Position numbers and translations under genes: made by a program | Shown: positions 25,439 to 36,871 of the stretch, piece after piece | How the letters are laid out: each line of letters begins with the position of its first letter | Numbering within the stretch: position 1 is the stretch's first letter | Origin: Bradyrhizobium sp. CSA207 | GTDB taxonomy: Bacteria; Pseudomonadota; Alphaproteobacteria; Rhizobiales; Xanthobacteraceae | Direction of reading: 5' to 3' | Assembly (NCBI RefSeq): GCF_029051685.1 | Contig: NZ_JAACFT010000006.1 | Span: forward strand, 1 to 64,000 | Length of the DNA: 64,000 nt | The notes under the pieces: generated by a model | The model's input: the letters and a program-made list of their open reading frames with translations, nothing else | Database searches by the model: none | What the model was told of the DNA's origin: nothing

Positions 25439-26629
25439 ATGACACAACATGACAACGACCCCGCCTGGCCGAACCACAAACCGACCGCGCTCCTCGTGCT
25501 CGCCGATGGCACGGTGCTCGAAGGCTTTGGTCTCGGCGCCGAAGGCCAGGCCGTCGGTGAAGTCTGCTTCAACACCGCGATGACGGGCTATGAGGAGATC
25601 TTGACCGATCCCTCCTATGCCGGCCAGCTCATCACCTTCACCTTCCCGCATATCGGCAATGTCGGCACCAACGAGGACGACATCGAGACGGTGAACATGG
25701 CCGCGACGCCGGGCGCGCGCGGCGTGATCCTGCGCACCGCCATCACCGATCCCTCGAACTACCGCGCCACCAAGCACCTCGACCAATGGCTGAAGGCCCG
25801 CGGCATCATCGGCCTGTCCGGCATCGACACCCGCGCGCTGACCGCGCTGATCCGCAGCAAGGGCATGCCGAACGCCGTGATCGCGCACGCCAGGGACGGC
25901 GAGTTCGACCTGCACGGCCTCAAGGAAGAGGCGCGCGAATGGCCGGGACTCGAGGGCATGGACCTCGTGCCGATGGTCACCTCCGGCCAGCGCTTCACCT
26001 GGGACGAGACGCCCTGGCTGTGGGACAAGGGCTTTGGCCGCCAGGAAAACCCGGAGTTCAACGTCGTCGCCATCGACTACGGCATCAAGCGCAACATTCT
26101 GCGCCTGCTCGCCGGCGTCGGCTGCAAGGTGACGGTGGTGCCGGCGACGACCTCGTCCGAAGACATTCTGGCGATGAGGCCCGACGGCGTGTTCTTGTCC
26201 AACGGTCCGGGCGATCCGGCCGCGACCGGCAAATACGCCGTGCCGGTGATCCAGGACGTGATCAAATCGGGCACGCCGACCTTCGGCATTTGCCTCGGCC
26301 ACCAGATGCTCGGCCTCGCCGTCGGCGCCAAGACCAGGAAGATGCATCAGGGCCATCACGGCGCCAATCACCCGGTGAAGGACGAGACCACCGGCAAGGT
26401 CGAGATCACCTCGATGAACCACGGCTTTGCCGTGGACGAGAGCACGCTGCCAAAGGGCGCGACGCAGACCCACATCTCGCTGTTTGACGGCTCCAATTGC
26501 GGCATCCAGCTCGACGGCAAGCCGGTGTTCTCGGTGCAGTACCACCCAGAAGCTTCACCCGGCCCGCGCGACTCGCACTATCTGTTCCAGCGGTTCGCCG
26601 ACCTGATGCGGCAGAAGAAGAGCGCGTAA
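25439..26629 (+). CDS. carA: Carbamoyl-phosphate synthase small subunit CarA
   Basis: A 396-residue glutamine amidotransferase subunit that supplies ammonia to CarB for carbamoyl phosphate, the precursor of pyrimidines and arginine. The CPSase small-chain domain is N-terminal (GEVCFNTAMTGYEEILTDPS). The class I GATase domain has the catalytic Cys in FGICLGHQMLGLAVG and the His-Glu pair in VQYHPEASPGPRDSHYLF. Length is normal. carB is on the same strand but 4.2 kb downstream, with six genes between, so the subunits are not in a tight operon. Confidence 0.96.
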   Translation: MTQHDNDPAWPNHKPTALLVLADGTVLEGFGLGAEGQAVGEVCFNTAMTGYEEILTDPSYAGQLITFTFPHIGNVGTNEDDIETVNMAATPGARGVILRTAITDPSNYRATKHLDQWLKARGIIGLSGIDTRALTALIRSKGMPNAVIAHARDGEFDLHGLKEEAREWPGLEGMDLVPMVTSGQRFTWDETPWLWDKGFGRQENPEFNVVAIDYGIKRNILRLLAGVGCKVTVVPATTSSEDILAMRPDGVFLSNGPGDPAATGKYAVPVIQDVIKSGTPTFGICLGHQMLGLAVGAKTRKMHQGHHGANHPVKDETTGKVEITSMNHGFAVDESTLPKGATQTHISLFDGSNCGIQLDGKPVFSVQYHPEASPGPRDSHYLFQRFADLMRQKKSA

Positions 26630-26694
26630 GGCGCGCTCTCCCCACTCAACTGTACTCACGCCATCAAGCCTGGGCATGGTCCCGGGCTTTTTCG

Positions 26695-26774
26695 TCATTC
26701 CGGGGCGTGCGAAGCACGAACTATGATGCGCAATTGCGCATCATAGCTCGACGCTGCGCGTCGCCCCGGAATGA
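26695..26774. repeat. Short intergenic palindromic repeat with a 26-bp perfect palindrome
   Basis: A shortened copy of the 'gtcattccggggcg' family. Its centre at 26721-26746 is a perfect 26-bp palindrome, extending GATGCGCAATTGCGCATC by CTAT and ATAG on its two sides. Confidence 0.85.
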
Positions 26775-26834
26775 CGGGGAACGTTGGCCGACTGCCCTCG
26801 TTAATTCCTGCTATTTCTGATGCAGGAGCCCGCC

Positions 26835-27359
26835 ATGTCCGACGTCCGCGACAATGCCGAGCCGCTCGCCATCGTGTTCGAGGATGACGGGCTGGTGCCC
26901 AACAACATCCTCCCCTTCCTGGTCTACCAGGGCGCAGTGAAGCTCGATCCGAAACACCCGGAGGAGACCATCGAAAACCTGTTCGGCGCCAATGGCTGGG
27001 GCGGGACGTGGCGCAACGGCGTCTTCGACTATCTGCACTATCACACGACGGTGCACGAAGTGCTCGGCGTCGCGCGCGGCAGCGCCCGGGTGCGCTTCGG
27101 CGGCGATCATGGCCAGGAGCTGGAGATCAAACCCGGCGATGTCGCGATCCTTCCCGCCGGCACCGGACATCAATGCATCAAGGCGAGCGACGATTTCTGC
27201 GTGATCGGCGCCTATCCGCCGGGATCGAAGATGGAGATCACGCGGCCAACGCCGGAGAACCACGCCAAGGCGCTGAAGACGATTCCGAAGGTCGCGCTGC
27301 CGCCATCCGATCCGATACGCGGCAAGGACGGGCCGTTGACGCGGCTGTGGCGGGACTGA
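26835..27359 (+). CDS. Cupin-fold protein
   Basis: A 174-residue protein with a single cupin domain: motif 1 spans YLHYHTTVHEVLGVARGSAR, with metal-binding His and Glu residues, and motif 2 includes GDVAILPAGTGHQCIKAS. Metal ligands appear complete. Members of this group are known only as cupin-domain proteins and may be dioxygenases, isomerases or binding proteins. ATG 26835 follows GCAGGAG; an ATG at 26820 would add five residues. The N-terminal part (NNILPFLVYQGAVKL) is typical of a conserved subgroup of unknown role. Confidence 0.8.
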   Translation: MSDVRDNAEPLAIVFEDDGLVPNNILPFLVYQGAVKLDPKHPEETIENLFGANGWGGTWRNGVFDYLHYHTTVHEVLGVARGSARVRFGGDHGQELEIKPGDVAILPAGTGHQCIKASDDFCVIGAYPPGSKMEITRPTPENHAKALKTIPKVALPPSDPIRGKDGPLTRLWRD

Positions 27360-27446
27360 GTTGCTAAGTCTGTCCAAACACGACGTGGTCGTTCCGGCGA
27401 AGGCCCGGCCTTCGTCGGGACGGCATAGGGGAAACAGCCGAAAAAA

Positions 27447-27971
27447 CTACGCCGCGTTGCTGCCTTCCTGGCGGGTGGCTTCGAACAGGAACCAAGTGCG
27501 GCGCTCGGTCTCGTCGATGAAGATTTCGAGGATGCTGGCGCTGGCGACGTCGCCGGCCTCGTCGCAAACCTCGTGCACCTTGCGCATTGCGCTCGCGACA
27601 TGCTTGTTGTCCTGCATCAGTTCGCGCAGCATCTCACGCGGCGGGACGTACTCCTCGTTGTTGTCCTTGATGGTCTGCAGCTTGGCGACTTGGCCGATCG
27701 ATTTCAGCGTCGTGCCGCCGATCTTGCGGACGCGCTCGGCGAGCTGGTCAGTGGTGGCGAAGATCTGATCGGACTGCTCGTCGAGCAGCAAATGATAATC
27801 GCGGAAATGCCGGCCGCTGATGTGCCAGTGGAAATTCTTGGTCTTGAGATAAAGCGCGAACGCGTCGGCCAGAAGCACGTTGAGCGCCTCTGAAATCTTG
27901 CCGACTGCCTGGGGCGACAGATCCGTGGGAGTATCGAGGTCAGGCGAGACCTTGTTGGGGGCTTTGCTCAC
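27447..27971 (-). CDS. dps: Dps-family DNA-binding/iron-storage protein
   Basis: A 174-residue ferritin-like protein that stores iron and protects DNA under oxidative or starvation stress, forming a 12-subunit shell. The ferroxidase-site motif is clear: KTKNFHWHISGRHFRDYHLL followed by LDEQSDQIFATTDQLAERVR; the C-terminal half holds ETERRTWFLFEA. The start is GTG at 27971 (VSKAPNKVSP), preceded by AGGAAGG; no ATG in this frame is as well placed. The N-terminal extension has Lys residues of the type that bind DNA in Dps proteins. It is divergent from the methyltransferase gene. Confidence 0.9.
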   Translation of the reverse strand: MSKAPNKVSPDLDTPTDLSPQAVGKISEALNVLLADAFALYLKTKNFHWHISGRHFRDYHLLLDEQSDQIFATTDQLAERVRKIGGTTLKSIGQVAKLQTIKDNNEEYVPPREMLRELMQDNKHVASAMRKVHEVCDEAGDVASASILEIFIDETERRTWFLFEATRQEGSNAA

Positions 27972-28083
27972 GGGAAACCTTCCTGTTAGGACGCGGACAT
28001 TGACGGCGCGCCGTCGCACCCCTAACGCAGGCGGGCAGCGCCAGTTCCGGAGACGGAACCGTTTGCCGGGGCCCTGAAATACC

Positions 28084-28785
28084 ATGGAAGATTGGATCGA
28101 TTATTACGACTCCACGCATACGATCTATGTCAGCAAGTTGCATCGCGATTTGCACTTCCAGATCATCGCGCGGGACATCATCGGCTACATCTCCTCGCCC
28201 GAGGCGACCGTGCTCGACTATGCCTGCGGCGAGGCGCTCTCCGCGGGCCAGGTGGCATCCGCCTGCGGCAAGCTGATCCTGGCCGAGCCCGCCCCTGGCG
28301 TGCGCGGCCGCCTGATCGCCCGGTTTGCCCCGAACACAAAAATCCGCGTCCGCTCGCTCGATGACGTCCGCAAGATGCAGGACCAGTCGATCGATCTCGT
28401 CGTGATGAACTCGGTCGCGCAATACATGACGCCGGAGGAACTCGATGCGGCGCTGCGCAACATCCGGCGGTTGTTGACACCGTCCGGCAAGCTGGTGCTC
28501 GGCGACATCCTGCAGCCCAATGTCGGCATGGCCCAGGACGTGATGGCGCTGCTCAGCTTCGCCTTGCGCCACGGCTTCTTGAAGGATGCGCTGGTCGGGC
28601 TGATCAGCACGGCGCTGTCGGACTACCGTCACCTGCGAACGCGCATCGGACTGCAGCGCTACAGCGAGGACGTGATCACCGCTAAGCTGTCTGCGGCCGG
28701 GTTCGCGGTCCAGCGTGCCCATACCAATATCGGCCATAACCGCTGGCGCATGACCTTCATCGCGCGGCCGCCCATGGTTCGTTAA
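28084..28785 (+). CDS. Class I SAM-dependent methyltransferase
   Basis: A 233-residue protein with the Rossmann-type methyltransferase core: SAM-binding motif I as ATVLDYACGEALSAGQVASA, the motif IV region IDLVVMNSVAQYMTPEELDA and the post-core GKLVLGDILQPN. Motif I is slightly unusual (DYACGEA in place of DLGCGTG). N-terminal residues WIDYYDSTHTIYVSKLHRDL are typical of a group often found in polysaccharide or lipid loci, but no such locus is here. The substrate is unknown. It is 55 bases before the tRNA-like gene. Confidence 0.75.
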   Translation: MEDWIDYYDSTHTIYVSKLHRDLHFQIIARDIIGYISSPEATVLDYACGEALSAGQVASACGKLILAEPAPGVRGRLIARFAPNTKIRVRSLDDVRKMQDQSIDLVVMNSVAQYMTPEELDAALRNIRRLLTPSGKLVLGDILQPNVGMAQDVMALLSFALRHGFLKDALVGLISTALSDYRHLRTRIGLQRYSEDVITAKLSAAGFAVQRAHTNIGHNRWRMTFIARPPMVR

Positions 28786-28839
28786 GCATAACAATTGGCT
28801 GAGGTGGCTTGTCGCCTCCCGATCGGCAATGATCCGCGC

Positions 28840-28915
28840 GGCCCGGTGGCGGAAGCGTCGACGCGAGAGCAGTGCATTGCTCTTTATCCTGGTTCAAATC
28901 CAGGCCGGGCCTCCA
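28840..28915 (+). tRNA. tRNA-like gene with an 8-base anticodon loop, isotype unclear
   Basis: 76 nt including an encoded CCA. The acceptor stem GGCCCGG/CCGGGCC is perfect over 7 bp, followed by discriminator T and CCA. The T arm is perfect: CCTGG, loop TTCAAAT, CCAGG. The D arm has a 3-bp stem GCG/CGC. The anticodon stem AGAGC/GCTCT (28866-28870 with 28879-28883) encloses eight bases, AGTGCATT, not seven; pairing A71-T78 as a sixth pair leaves six. If T33 is the T in AGT, the anticodon reads GCA, but no isotype fits well. It could be a special or frameshifting tRNA, or a pseudo-tRNA kept intact by chance. Confidence 0.6.
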
Positions 28916-29050
28916 GCCTTCGCTGGCTTCGCCAGCTTCGGCTCGGCAAGCCCTGTCGTAGCGAAGGCTGTCGCAGCGAAGGCCTGCCGCGGCCAAGCCC
29001 GGAGGGCGAAGCCGGGTTCGGCAAGCCAGCCCACGCACGCGCCTCATGCT
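28916..29050. repeat. Degenerate 'cttcgctggcttcgcc' repeats after the tRNA-like gene
   Basis: Several imperfect copies of CTTCG/GCGAAGG motifs in both orientations (GCCTTCGCTGGCTTCGCCAG, GTAGCGAAGGCTGTCGCAGC) make a hairpin-rich segment. No gene is supported. Confidence 0.5.
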
Positions 29051-29422
29051 TCAGTCCGCGTCGACCGCATCGCACCCGGACAACAACTGAAGCCGGTCGG
29101 CGTCCTTGGCGGCGGAGTTAATCACGGCATCGAGCAGGCCCGGGAAGCGCGCTTCCAGATCCTCGCGGCGCAGCCGCATGAACCGGTTGGTCCCCGCCAC
29201 ACGCGTCTGCATCAGTCCGCATTCGCGCAGCTTGGCGAAGTGGTAAGCGAGGTTCGACTTGCCGCTGAGCGCGTAGAAGTCGCCGCAGCAGAGTTCGCTG
29301 CTGACATGTTCCTGCCGGGCGAGCTGGTAGACGATCGCCAATCGGATCGGATCGCTCAGGCAATCCAGAACCATCGGCAACTCGATCTGCTCGCGGGCGG
29401 GATGAAGGGGCGTGCGGCTCAT
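29051..29422 (-). CDS. ArsR-family regulator of the adjacent MFS exporter
   Basis: A 123-residue winged-helix repressor: ELPMVLDCLSDPIRLAIVYQ, then SSELCCGDFYALSGKSNLAY with a recognition helix containing NLAYHFAKLRECGLMQT. It has a CC pair just before the helix-turn-helix, plus further cysteines, which might sense metal or redox stress; whether they do is inference. Start chosen at ATG 29422 (MSRTPLHPAREQ); ATG 29434 is possible. It is divergent from the MFS gene with twin operators between them. Confidence 0.87.
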   Translation of the reverse strand: MSRTPLHPAREQIELPMVLDCLSDPIRLAIVYQLARQEHVSSELCCGDFYALSGKSNLAYHFAKLRECGLMQTRVAGTNRFMRLRREDLEARFPGLLDAVINSAAKDADRLQLLSGCDAVDAD

Positions 29423-29451
29423 GGCCGGAATCATAGCGAAGTGACCGCATT

Positions 29452-29517
29452 GTTCAATAGTTCTTGAACCAATTGACACCGAAACGCTGACGATCAATAG
29501 TTCAATAAACGTTGAAC
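29452..29517. promoter_or_regulatory. Twin operators GTTCAA-N6-TTGAAC between arsR and MFS genes
   Basis: Two identical inverted repeats, GTTCAA-N6-TTGAAC, at 29452-29469 and 29500-29517, centre to centre 48 bases apart. They lie in the 110-base divergent region; the second ends 15 bases before the MFS ATG. The spacing and symmetry fit binding sites for the ArsR dimer. Confidence 0.8.
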
Positions 29518-29532
29518 ATAAGGGCTTTTCAA

Positions 29533-30702
29533 ATGAGCGTATTCTGGCTGGCCTTGGCGGCGTTCGCGATCGGCACGGAAAGCTTTGTCATTGCAGGACT
29601 TTTGCCGACGATCGCCACTGACTTGGGAATTTCGGTCCCGGCCGCCGGCCAATTGGTCACCGCTTACGCCCTCACCTATGCCGTCGGCTCGCCCATCCTC
29701 GCGGTGACCATGAACAACATCGACCGCCGCACCGTGCTGGCGCTGGCGCTATCGACCTTCATTGCCGGAAACCTGTTCGCAGTCGTAGCCTCCGGCTACG
29801 CGCTGTTGCTCGCCTCGCGGATGCTGATGGCGCTGGGGGCGGGGCTGTGCATGCCGACGGCGCTCGCCGTGTCGGTGGCCGTCGCCTCGCCCGAGCGGCG
29901 CGGCCGCGCCGTCGCACTGGTCACGTCGGGCCTTACGGTCGCGACCGTCGTCGGCGTCCCCCTCGGCAATCTGGTTGGCAGCCTGCTCGGCTGGCGCGCA
30001 ACCTTTGCCATGGTTGCGGTCCTCGGTGCTGTCGCGCTGGCCGGCCTCTTGCTCGGCCTGCCCCGCGGCCTGCCGCGAAACACGGCCACTCTGGCTGAAC
30101 GGCTGGCCGTGGCGCGTCACAGTAACGTGCTGGCCGCTCTCGTCATTACGATTCTGTGGGCGCTCGGCGGCTTCACCGTGTTCACCTATTTCGCGGTCCC
30201 ACTGCGCGGCCTGGGATTCGATGCATCGCAGATCAGCCTTGCGCTGCTCGTGTTCGGCGGCGCGGCCGCAATCGGCAACATGCTCGGCGGCATTTTGGCT
30301 GACCGGCTCGGCACGCTCATGACCGCGGCGCTCGGGCTCACCGGCATGGCGAGCGCGCTGATCCTGCATTCGCTGGTCCTGAAGCTGATGCCGGGGCAGG
30401 CGCATTATGCCGTGCTGGGTGTGATCTTCCTCTGGGGCATTTCCGGCTGGGCGTTCTATCCAGCCCAGATTGCCAGCATCATCCGGATCGAGCCGCAGGC
30501 CTCGATGATCGCGCTCTCGCTCAACGCCTCCGCCATGTATCTCGGCTTCGCCATCGGCGGGGCCCTGGGCGGCGCGGTGCTCGCGGGGTGGAGCCCGGCC
30601 GACCTCGGCTGGGTCGGCGGATCGAGCGTTTCGGCAGCCCTTATTGTGCATCTCGCCCGCGGCTGGCAGGGGCGGCCGAAACCCGTCAAAATTGCCGGTT
30701 GA
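29533..30702 (+). CDS. MFS efflux transporter, AraJ/PbuE-like
   Basis: A 389-residue major facilitator with about 12 membrane segments. The conserved motif between helices 2 and 3 region reads NNIDRRTVLALALSTFIAGN, and SRMLMALGAGLCMPTALAVS is typical of the DHA1 drug-efflux group, as is the opening GTESFVIAGLLPTIATDLGI. It likely exports a toxic compound by proton antiport. Start at ATG 29533 after AAGGG; a TTG at 29512 lies in the operator and is unlikely. It is controlled, by inference, by the divergent ArsR protein. A terminator follows at 30793. Confidence 0.88.
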   Translation: MSVFWLALAAFAIGTESFVIAGLLPTIATDLGISVPAAGQLVTAYALTYAVGSPILAVTMNNIDRRTVLALALSTFIAGNLFAVVASGYALLLASRMLMALGAGLCMPTALAVSVAVASPERRGRAVALVTSGLTVATVVGVPLGNLVGSLLGWRATFAMVAVLGAVALAGLLLGLPRGLPRNTATLAERLAVARHSNVLAALVITILWALGGFTVFTYFAVPLRGLGFDASQISLALLVFGGAAAIGNMLGGILADRLGTLMTAALGLTGMASALILHSLVLKLMPGQAHYAVLGVIFLWGISGWAFYPAQIASIIRIEPQASMIALSLNASAMYLGFAIGGALGGAVLAGWSPADLGWVGGSSVSAALIVHLARGWQGRPKPVKIAG

Positions 30703-30792
30703 TGGGCATTTTTCGGGGTTTCGCCGCCCCGGAATCTGGTCTAAGACCCACCCGCGCGCGAGGAAGACCAACGCGCTCTCGGCCACAGGGGA

Positions 30793-30817
30793 CGCGCAGC
30801 AAGCGCGCCCTTTTTTT
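30793..30817 (+). terminator. Terminator between MFS gene and carB
   Basis: Stem CGCGC/GCGCG with loop AGCAA followed by CC and seven T, 90 bases after the MFS stop codon and 30 bases before carB. Confidence 0.75.
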
Positions 30818-30846
30818 GTGCCCAAATCCGACTTCGGCGAGAGTTG

Positions 30847-34311
<3,465 letters not shown>

Positions 34312-34522
34312 TCACTGGCGGGGCAAAGCCTCCGCTAAATGATTGGCACTGAAGCCACAATGGCCGGAGGAACCGTCCGGTCATGTGGCAGTTCTGTTCC
34401 GTCGCCAAGCCCCTATCTGTCAACGTCCGACGGCCCTGTCTTGGGCCCCGGAATACCGACGAATCAAGGTTGCGGGCGCCCATCCGGGTTTTGCGGCGCA
34501 CGATCGAAGGACGAGAGAGAAG

Positions 34523-34996
34523 ATGGAAAAGGTTCCGATGACAGCGGGCGGGTTTGCCGCGCTCGGGGAAGAATTGAAGAAGCGGCAGTCGGAGGACCGT
34601 CCGCGCATCATCGAGCATATCGCGGAGGCGCGCTCGCACGGCGACCTGTCTGAAAACGCGGAATATCACGCCGCGAAGGAAGAGCAGTCCCACAATGAAG
34701 GCCGCATCGCCGAGCTCGAGGACAAGCTCGCGCGCGCCGACATCATCGACATCTCGAAGTTGTCCGGCGACACCATCAAGTTCGGCGCCACCGTGACGCT
34801 GGTCGACGAGGACACCGAAAAGAAGGCGGTGTGGCAGATTGTCGGCGAGGTCGAGGCCGACGCCAAGAAGGGCCGCATCTCCATCACCTCGCCGCTCGCG
34901 CGCGCGCTGATCGGCAAGAAGAAAGGTTCAACCGTCGAGGTCAACGCACCCGGCGGCGCCAAGGCGTATGAAATCACCAAGGTGGAGTGGCGGTAA
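34523..34996 (+). CDS. greA: Transcription elongation factor GreA
   Basis: A 157-residue protein that rescues backtracked RNA polymerase by stimulating transcript cleavage. The N-terminal coiled coil has the acidic tip in [20 protein letters not shown], and the C-terminal FKBP-like domain includes [20 protein letters not shown]. Length is normal. Start at ATG 34523, preceded by GAGAGAAG; the frame is open upstream but not conserved. Monocistronic, with a terminator directly after. carB lies upstream on the same strand with a gap of about 210 bases. Confidence 0.96.
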   Translation: MEKVPMTAGGFAALGEELKKRQSEDRPRIIEHIAEARSHGDLSENAEYHAAKEEQSHNEGRIAELEDKLARADIIDISKLSGDTIKFGATVTLVDEDTEKKAVWQIVGEVEADAKKGRISITSPLARALIGKKKGSTVEVNAPGGAKAYEITKVEWR

Positions 34997-35025
34997 GGAT
35001 TTGCCGTTGCACGCGCCGACGTTTG

Positions 35026-35054
35026 AAAAAGCCGCGCTAAGCGCGGCTTTTTTT
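35026..35054 (+). terminator. greA terminator
   Basis: GCCGCGC-TAA-GCGCGGC hairpin with A tract before and seven T after. Confidence 0.9.
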
Positions 35055-35156
35055 GTTTCTCCGCGTTGCTTGACGCCAGAGATGAATTCGCGCTCTCTCC
35101 ACGAAATCCAGACTCCCCCCGCGGAAAGACTCTGGCTCGCAATGACGGAGGAGACG

Positions 35157-35636
35157 CTATCTCCGTCCCTTCACGTCGAGCGGCACGGCGGCCTCGTATT
35201 TCGAATTGTGCAGGACCAGCGAGGTCCGCACGTTGCGGACATGGGGGGCCGCGGTCAGGTGCGTGACGAAATCCTGGAAAGTGGCCATGTCGGGCGCGAC
35301 GCATTTCAGGATGAAGTCGACCTCGCCGGACAGCATCCAGCACTCCCGCACCAAGGGCTCGGCGCGGACGAAGTCCTCGAAGGCGCGCAAATCCGCCTCG
35401 GCCTGGCTGGAGAGATGCACGGCGGCGAACACCGTGACGTCGAATCCGAGTTTCCGCGCATCCAGCAGGCCACGGTAGCCATGGATGTAGCCTTCTTCCT
35501 CCAGCGCGCGGACGCGGCGCAGGCAGGGCGGCGGCGAAATTCCGACGCGCTTGGCCAGCTCGACATTGGTGATTCGTCCGTCGGCCTGGATCTCGGCGAG
35601 AATTTTGAGGTCGATCTCGTCTAGGTTCCGCGACAC
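35157..35636 (-). CDS. Lrp/AsnC-family regulator
   Basis: A 159-residue protein. An N-terminal helix-turn-helix (IDLKILAEIQADGRITNVEL, then GISPPPCLRRVRALEEEGYI) is followed by a RAM ligand-binding domain (LDARKLGFDVTVFAAVHLSS). Such regulators respond to amino acids. I choose GTG 35636 (VSRNLDEIDLK) because AGGAG lies upstream and no ATG is close; the long upstream frame is not conserved in style. It is divergent from trxB. Divergent Lrp-trxB order is common in alphaproteobacteria. Confidence 0.87.
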   Translation of the reverse strand: MSRNLDEIDLKILAEIQADGRITNVELAKRVGISPPPCLRRVRALEEEGYIHGYRGLLDARKLGFDVTVFAAVHLSSQAEADLRAFEDFVRAEPLVRECWMLSGEVDFILKCVAPDMATFQDFVTHLTAAPHVRNVRTSLVLHNSKYEAAVPLDVKGRR

Positions 35637-35900
35637 GTGAATGGAACTCCTGGCCTTTATGGCGGTATCGGGTGGGTTTGTCGCAACCTCATAGCCCAGT
35701 CTCGGCGGAATGAGCAATTTTATTGCGCGTGCAGCGCAATCGACTTTTGTTCCCTGTTGGAAAAATCCGCCGATTGGGAATGCAATTCTTGCATGGCTCA
35801 CCAGAAGGCTTAGATTAGCTCTGATATTTCAGCGTCTCCGCGAGGCCTCCCGGCACGTTCCGCTCCGCGCTGCAATCCCCCGTGAAAGGCGTCCGTCACC

Positions 35901-36866
35901 ATGTCCGCCCCTGTCCATGCAAAGGTCGTCATCATCGGCTCTGGTCCTGCCGGGTACACAGCGGCGATCTATGCCGCGCGTGCGATGCTCGAGCCGATCT
36001 TGATCCAGGGCATCCAGCCGGGCGGCCAGCTCACCATCACCACCGACGTCGAGAATTATCCGGGTTTCGCCGACGTGATCCAGGGCCCCTGGCTGATGGA
36101 GCAGATGGAGAAGCAGGCGCTGCATGTGGGAACCCAGATCAAGACCGACCTGGTGACCAGGCTGGACACTTCCCGGCGGCCGTTTCGCCTCATCTGCGAT
36201 TCCGGCGACGTCTATCTCGCCGAGACCGTCGTCCTCGCCACCGGCGCTCAGGCGCGCTGGCTGGGGATCTCTTCCGAGGAGACCTTCAAGGGTTTTGGCG
36301 TCTCGGCCTGCGCCACCTGCGACGGCTTCTTCTATCGCGGCAAGGACGTGATCGTGGTCGGCGGCGGCAACACCGCAGTCGAGGAGGCGCTATTCCTGAC
36401 CAATTTCGCCTCGCAGGTGACGGTGGTCCACCGCCGCGACCATTTTCGCGCCGAGCGCATCCTTCAGGACCGCCTGTTCAAGCACCCCAAGATCAAGGTG
36501 GTCTGGGACAGCGCCATCGACGAGATCTGCGGCGAGACCAATCCTGGCAAGGTCACCCACGTCCGCCTCAAGAACGTCAAGAGCGGCGCGCTCACCGAGC
36601 TGAAGGCCGACGGTGTCTTCATCGCCATCGGGCATGCGCCGGCGACCGAACTCGTGAAGGACCAGGTCAAGCTCAAACCGTCGGGCTATGTCGAAGTCGC
36701 CCCGAACTCGACCGCCACCTCGGTGCCCGGCCTGTTCGCCGCCGGCGACGTCGCCGACGAGACTTATCGCCAGGCCGTCACGGCCGCAGGCCTCGGCTGC
36801 ATGGCAGCGCTCGAAGCCGAACGATTCTTGGCCCTGCGCGCCAGCGAGCGCGCGGCAGCGGAATAA
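35901..36866 (+). CDS. trxB: Thioredoxin-disulfide reductase TrxB
   Basis: A 321-residue flavoprotein that reduces thioredoxin with NADPH. FAD motif IIGSGPAGYTAAIYAARAML at the N-terminus, redox-active pair in SACATCDGFFYRG, NADPH motif VVGGGNTAVEEALFLTNF, and C-terminal FAD motif GLFAAGDVADETYRQAVTAA are all intact. Length is normal. The LysR gene follows after 5 bases and is probably co-transcribed. Confidence 0.96.
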   Translation: MSAPVHAKVVIIGSGPAGYTAAIYAARAMLEPILIQGIQPGGQLTITTDVENYPGFADVIQGPWLMEQMEKQALHVGTQIKTDLVTRLDTSRRPFRLICDSGDVYLAETVVLATGAQARWLGISSEETFKGFGVSACATCDGFFYRGKDVIVVGGGNTAVEEALFLTNFASQVTVVHRRDHFRAERILQDRLFKHPKIKVVWDSAIDEICGETNPGKVTHVRLKNVKSGALTELKADGVFIAIGHAPATELVKDQVKLKPSGYVEVAPNSTATSVPGLFAAGDVADETYRQAVTAAGLGCMAALEAERFLALRASERAAAE

Positions 36867-36871
36867 CGATC

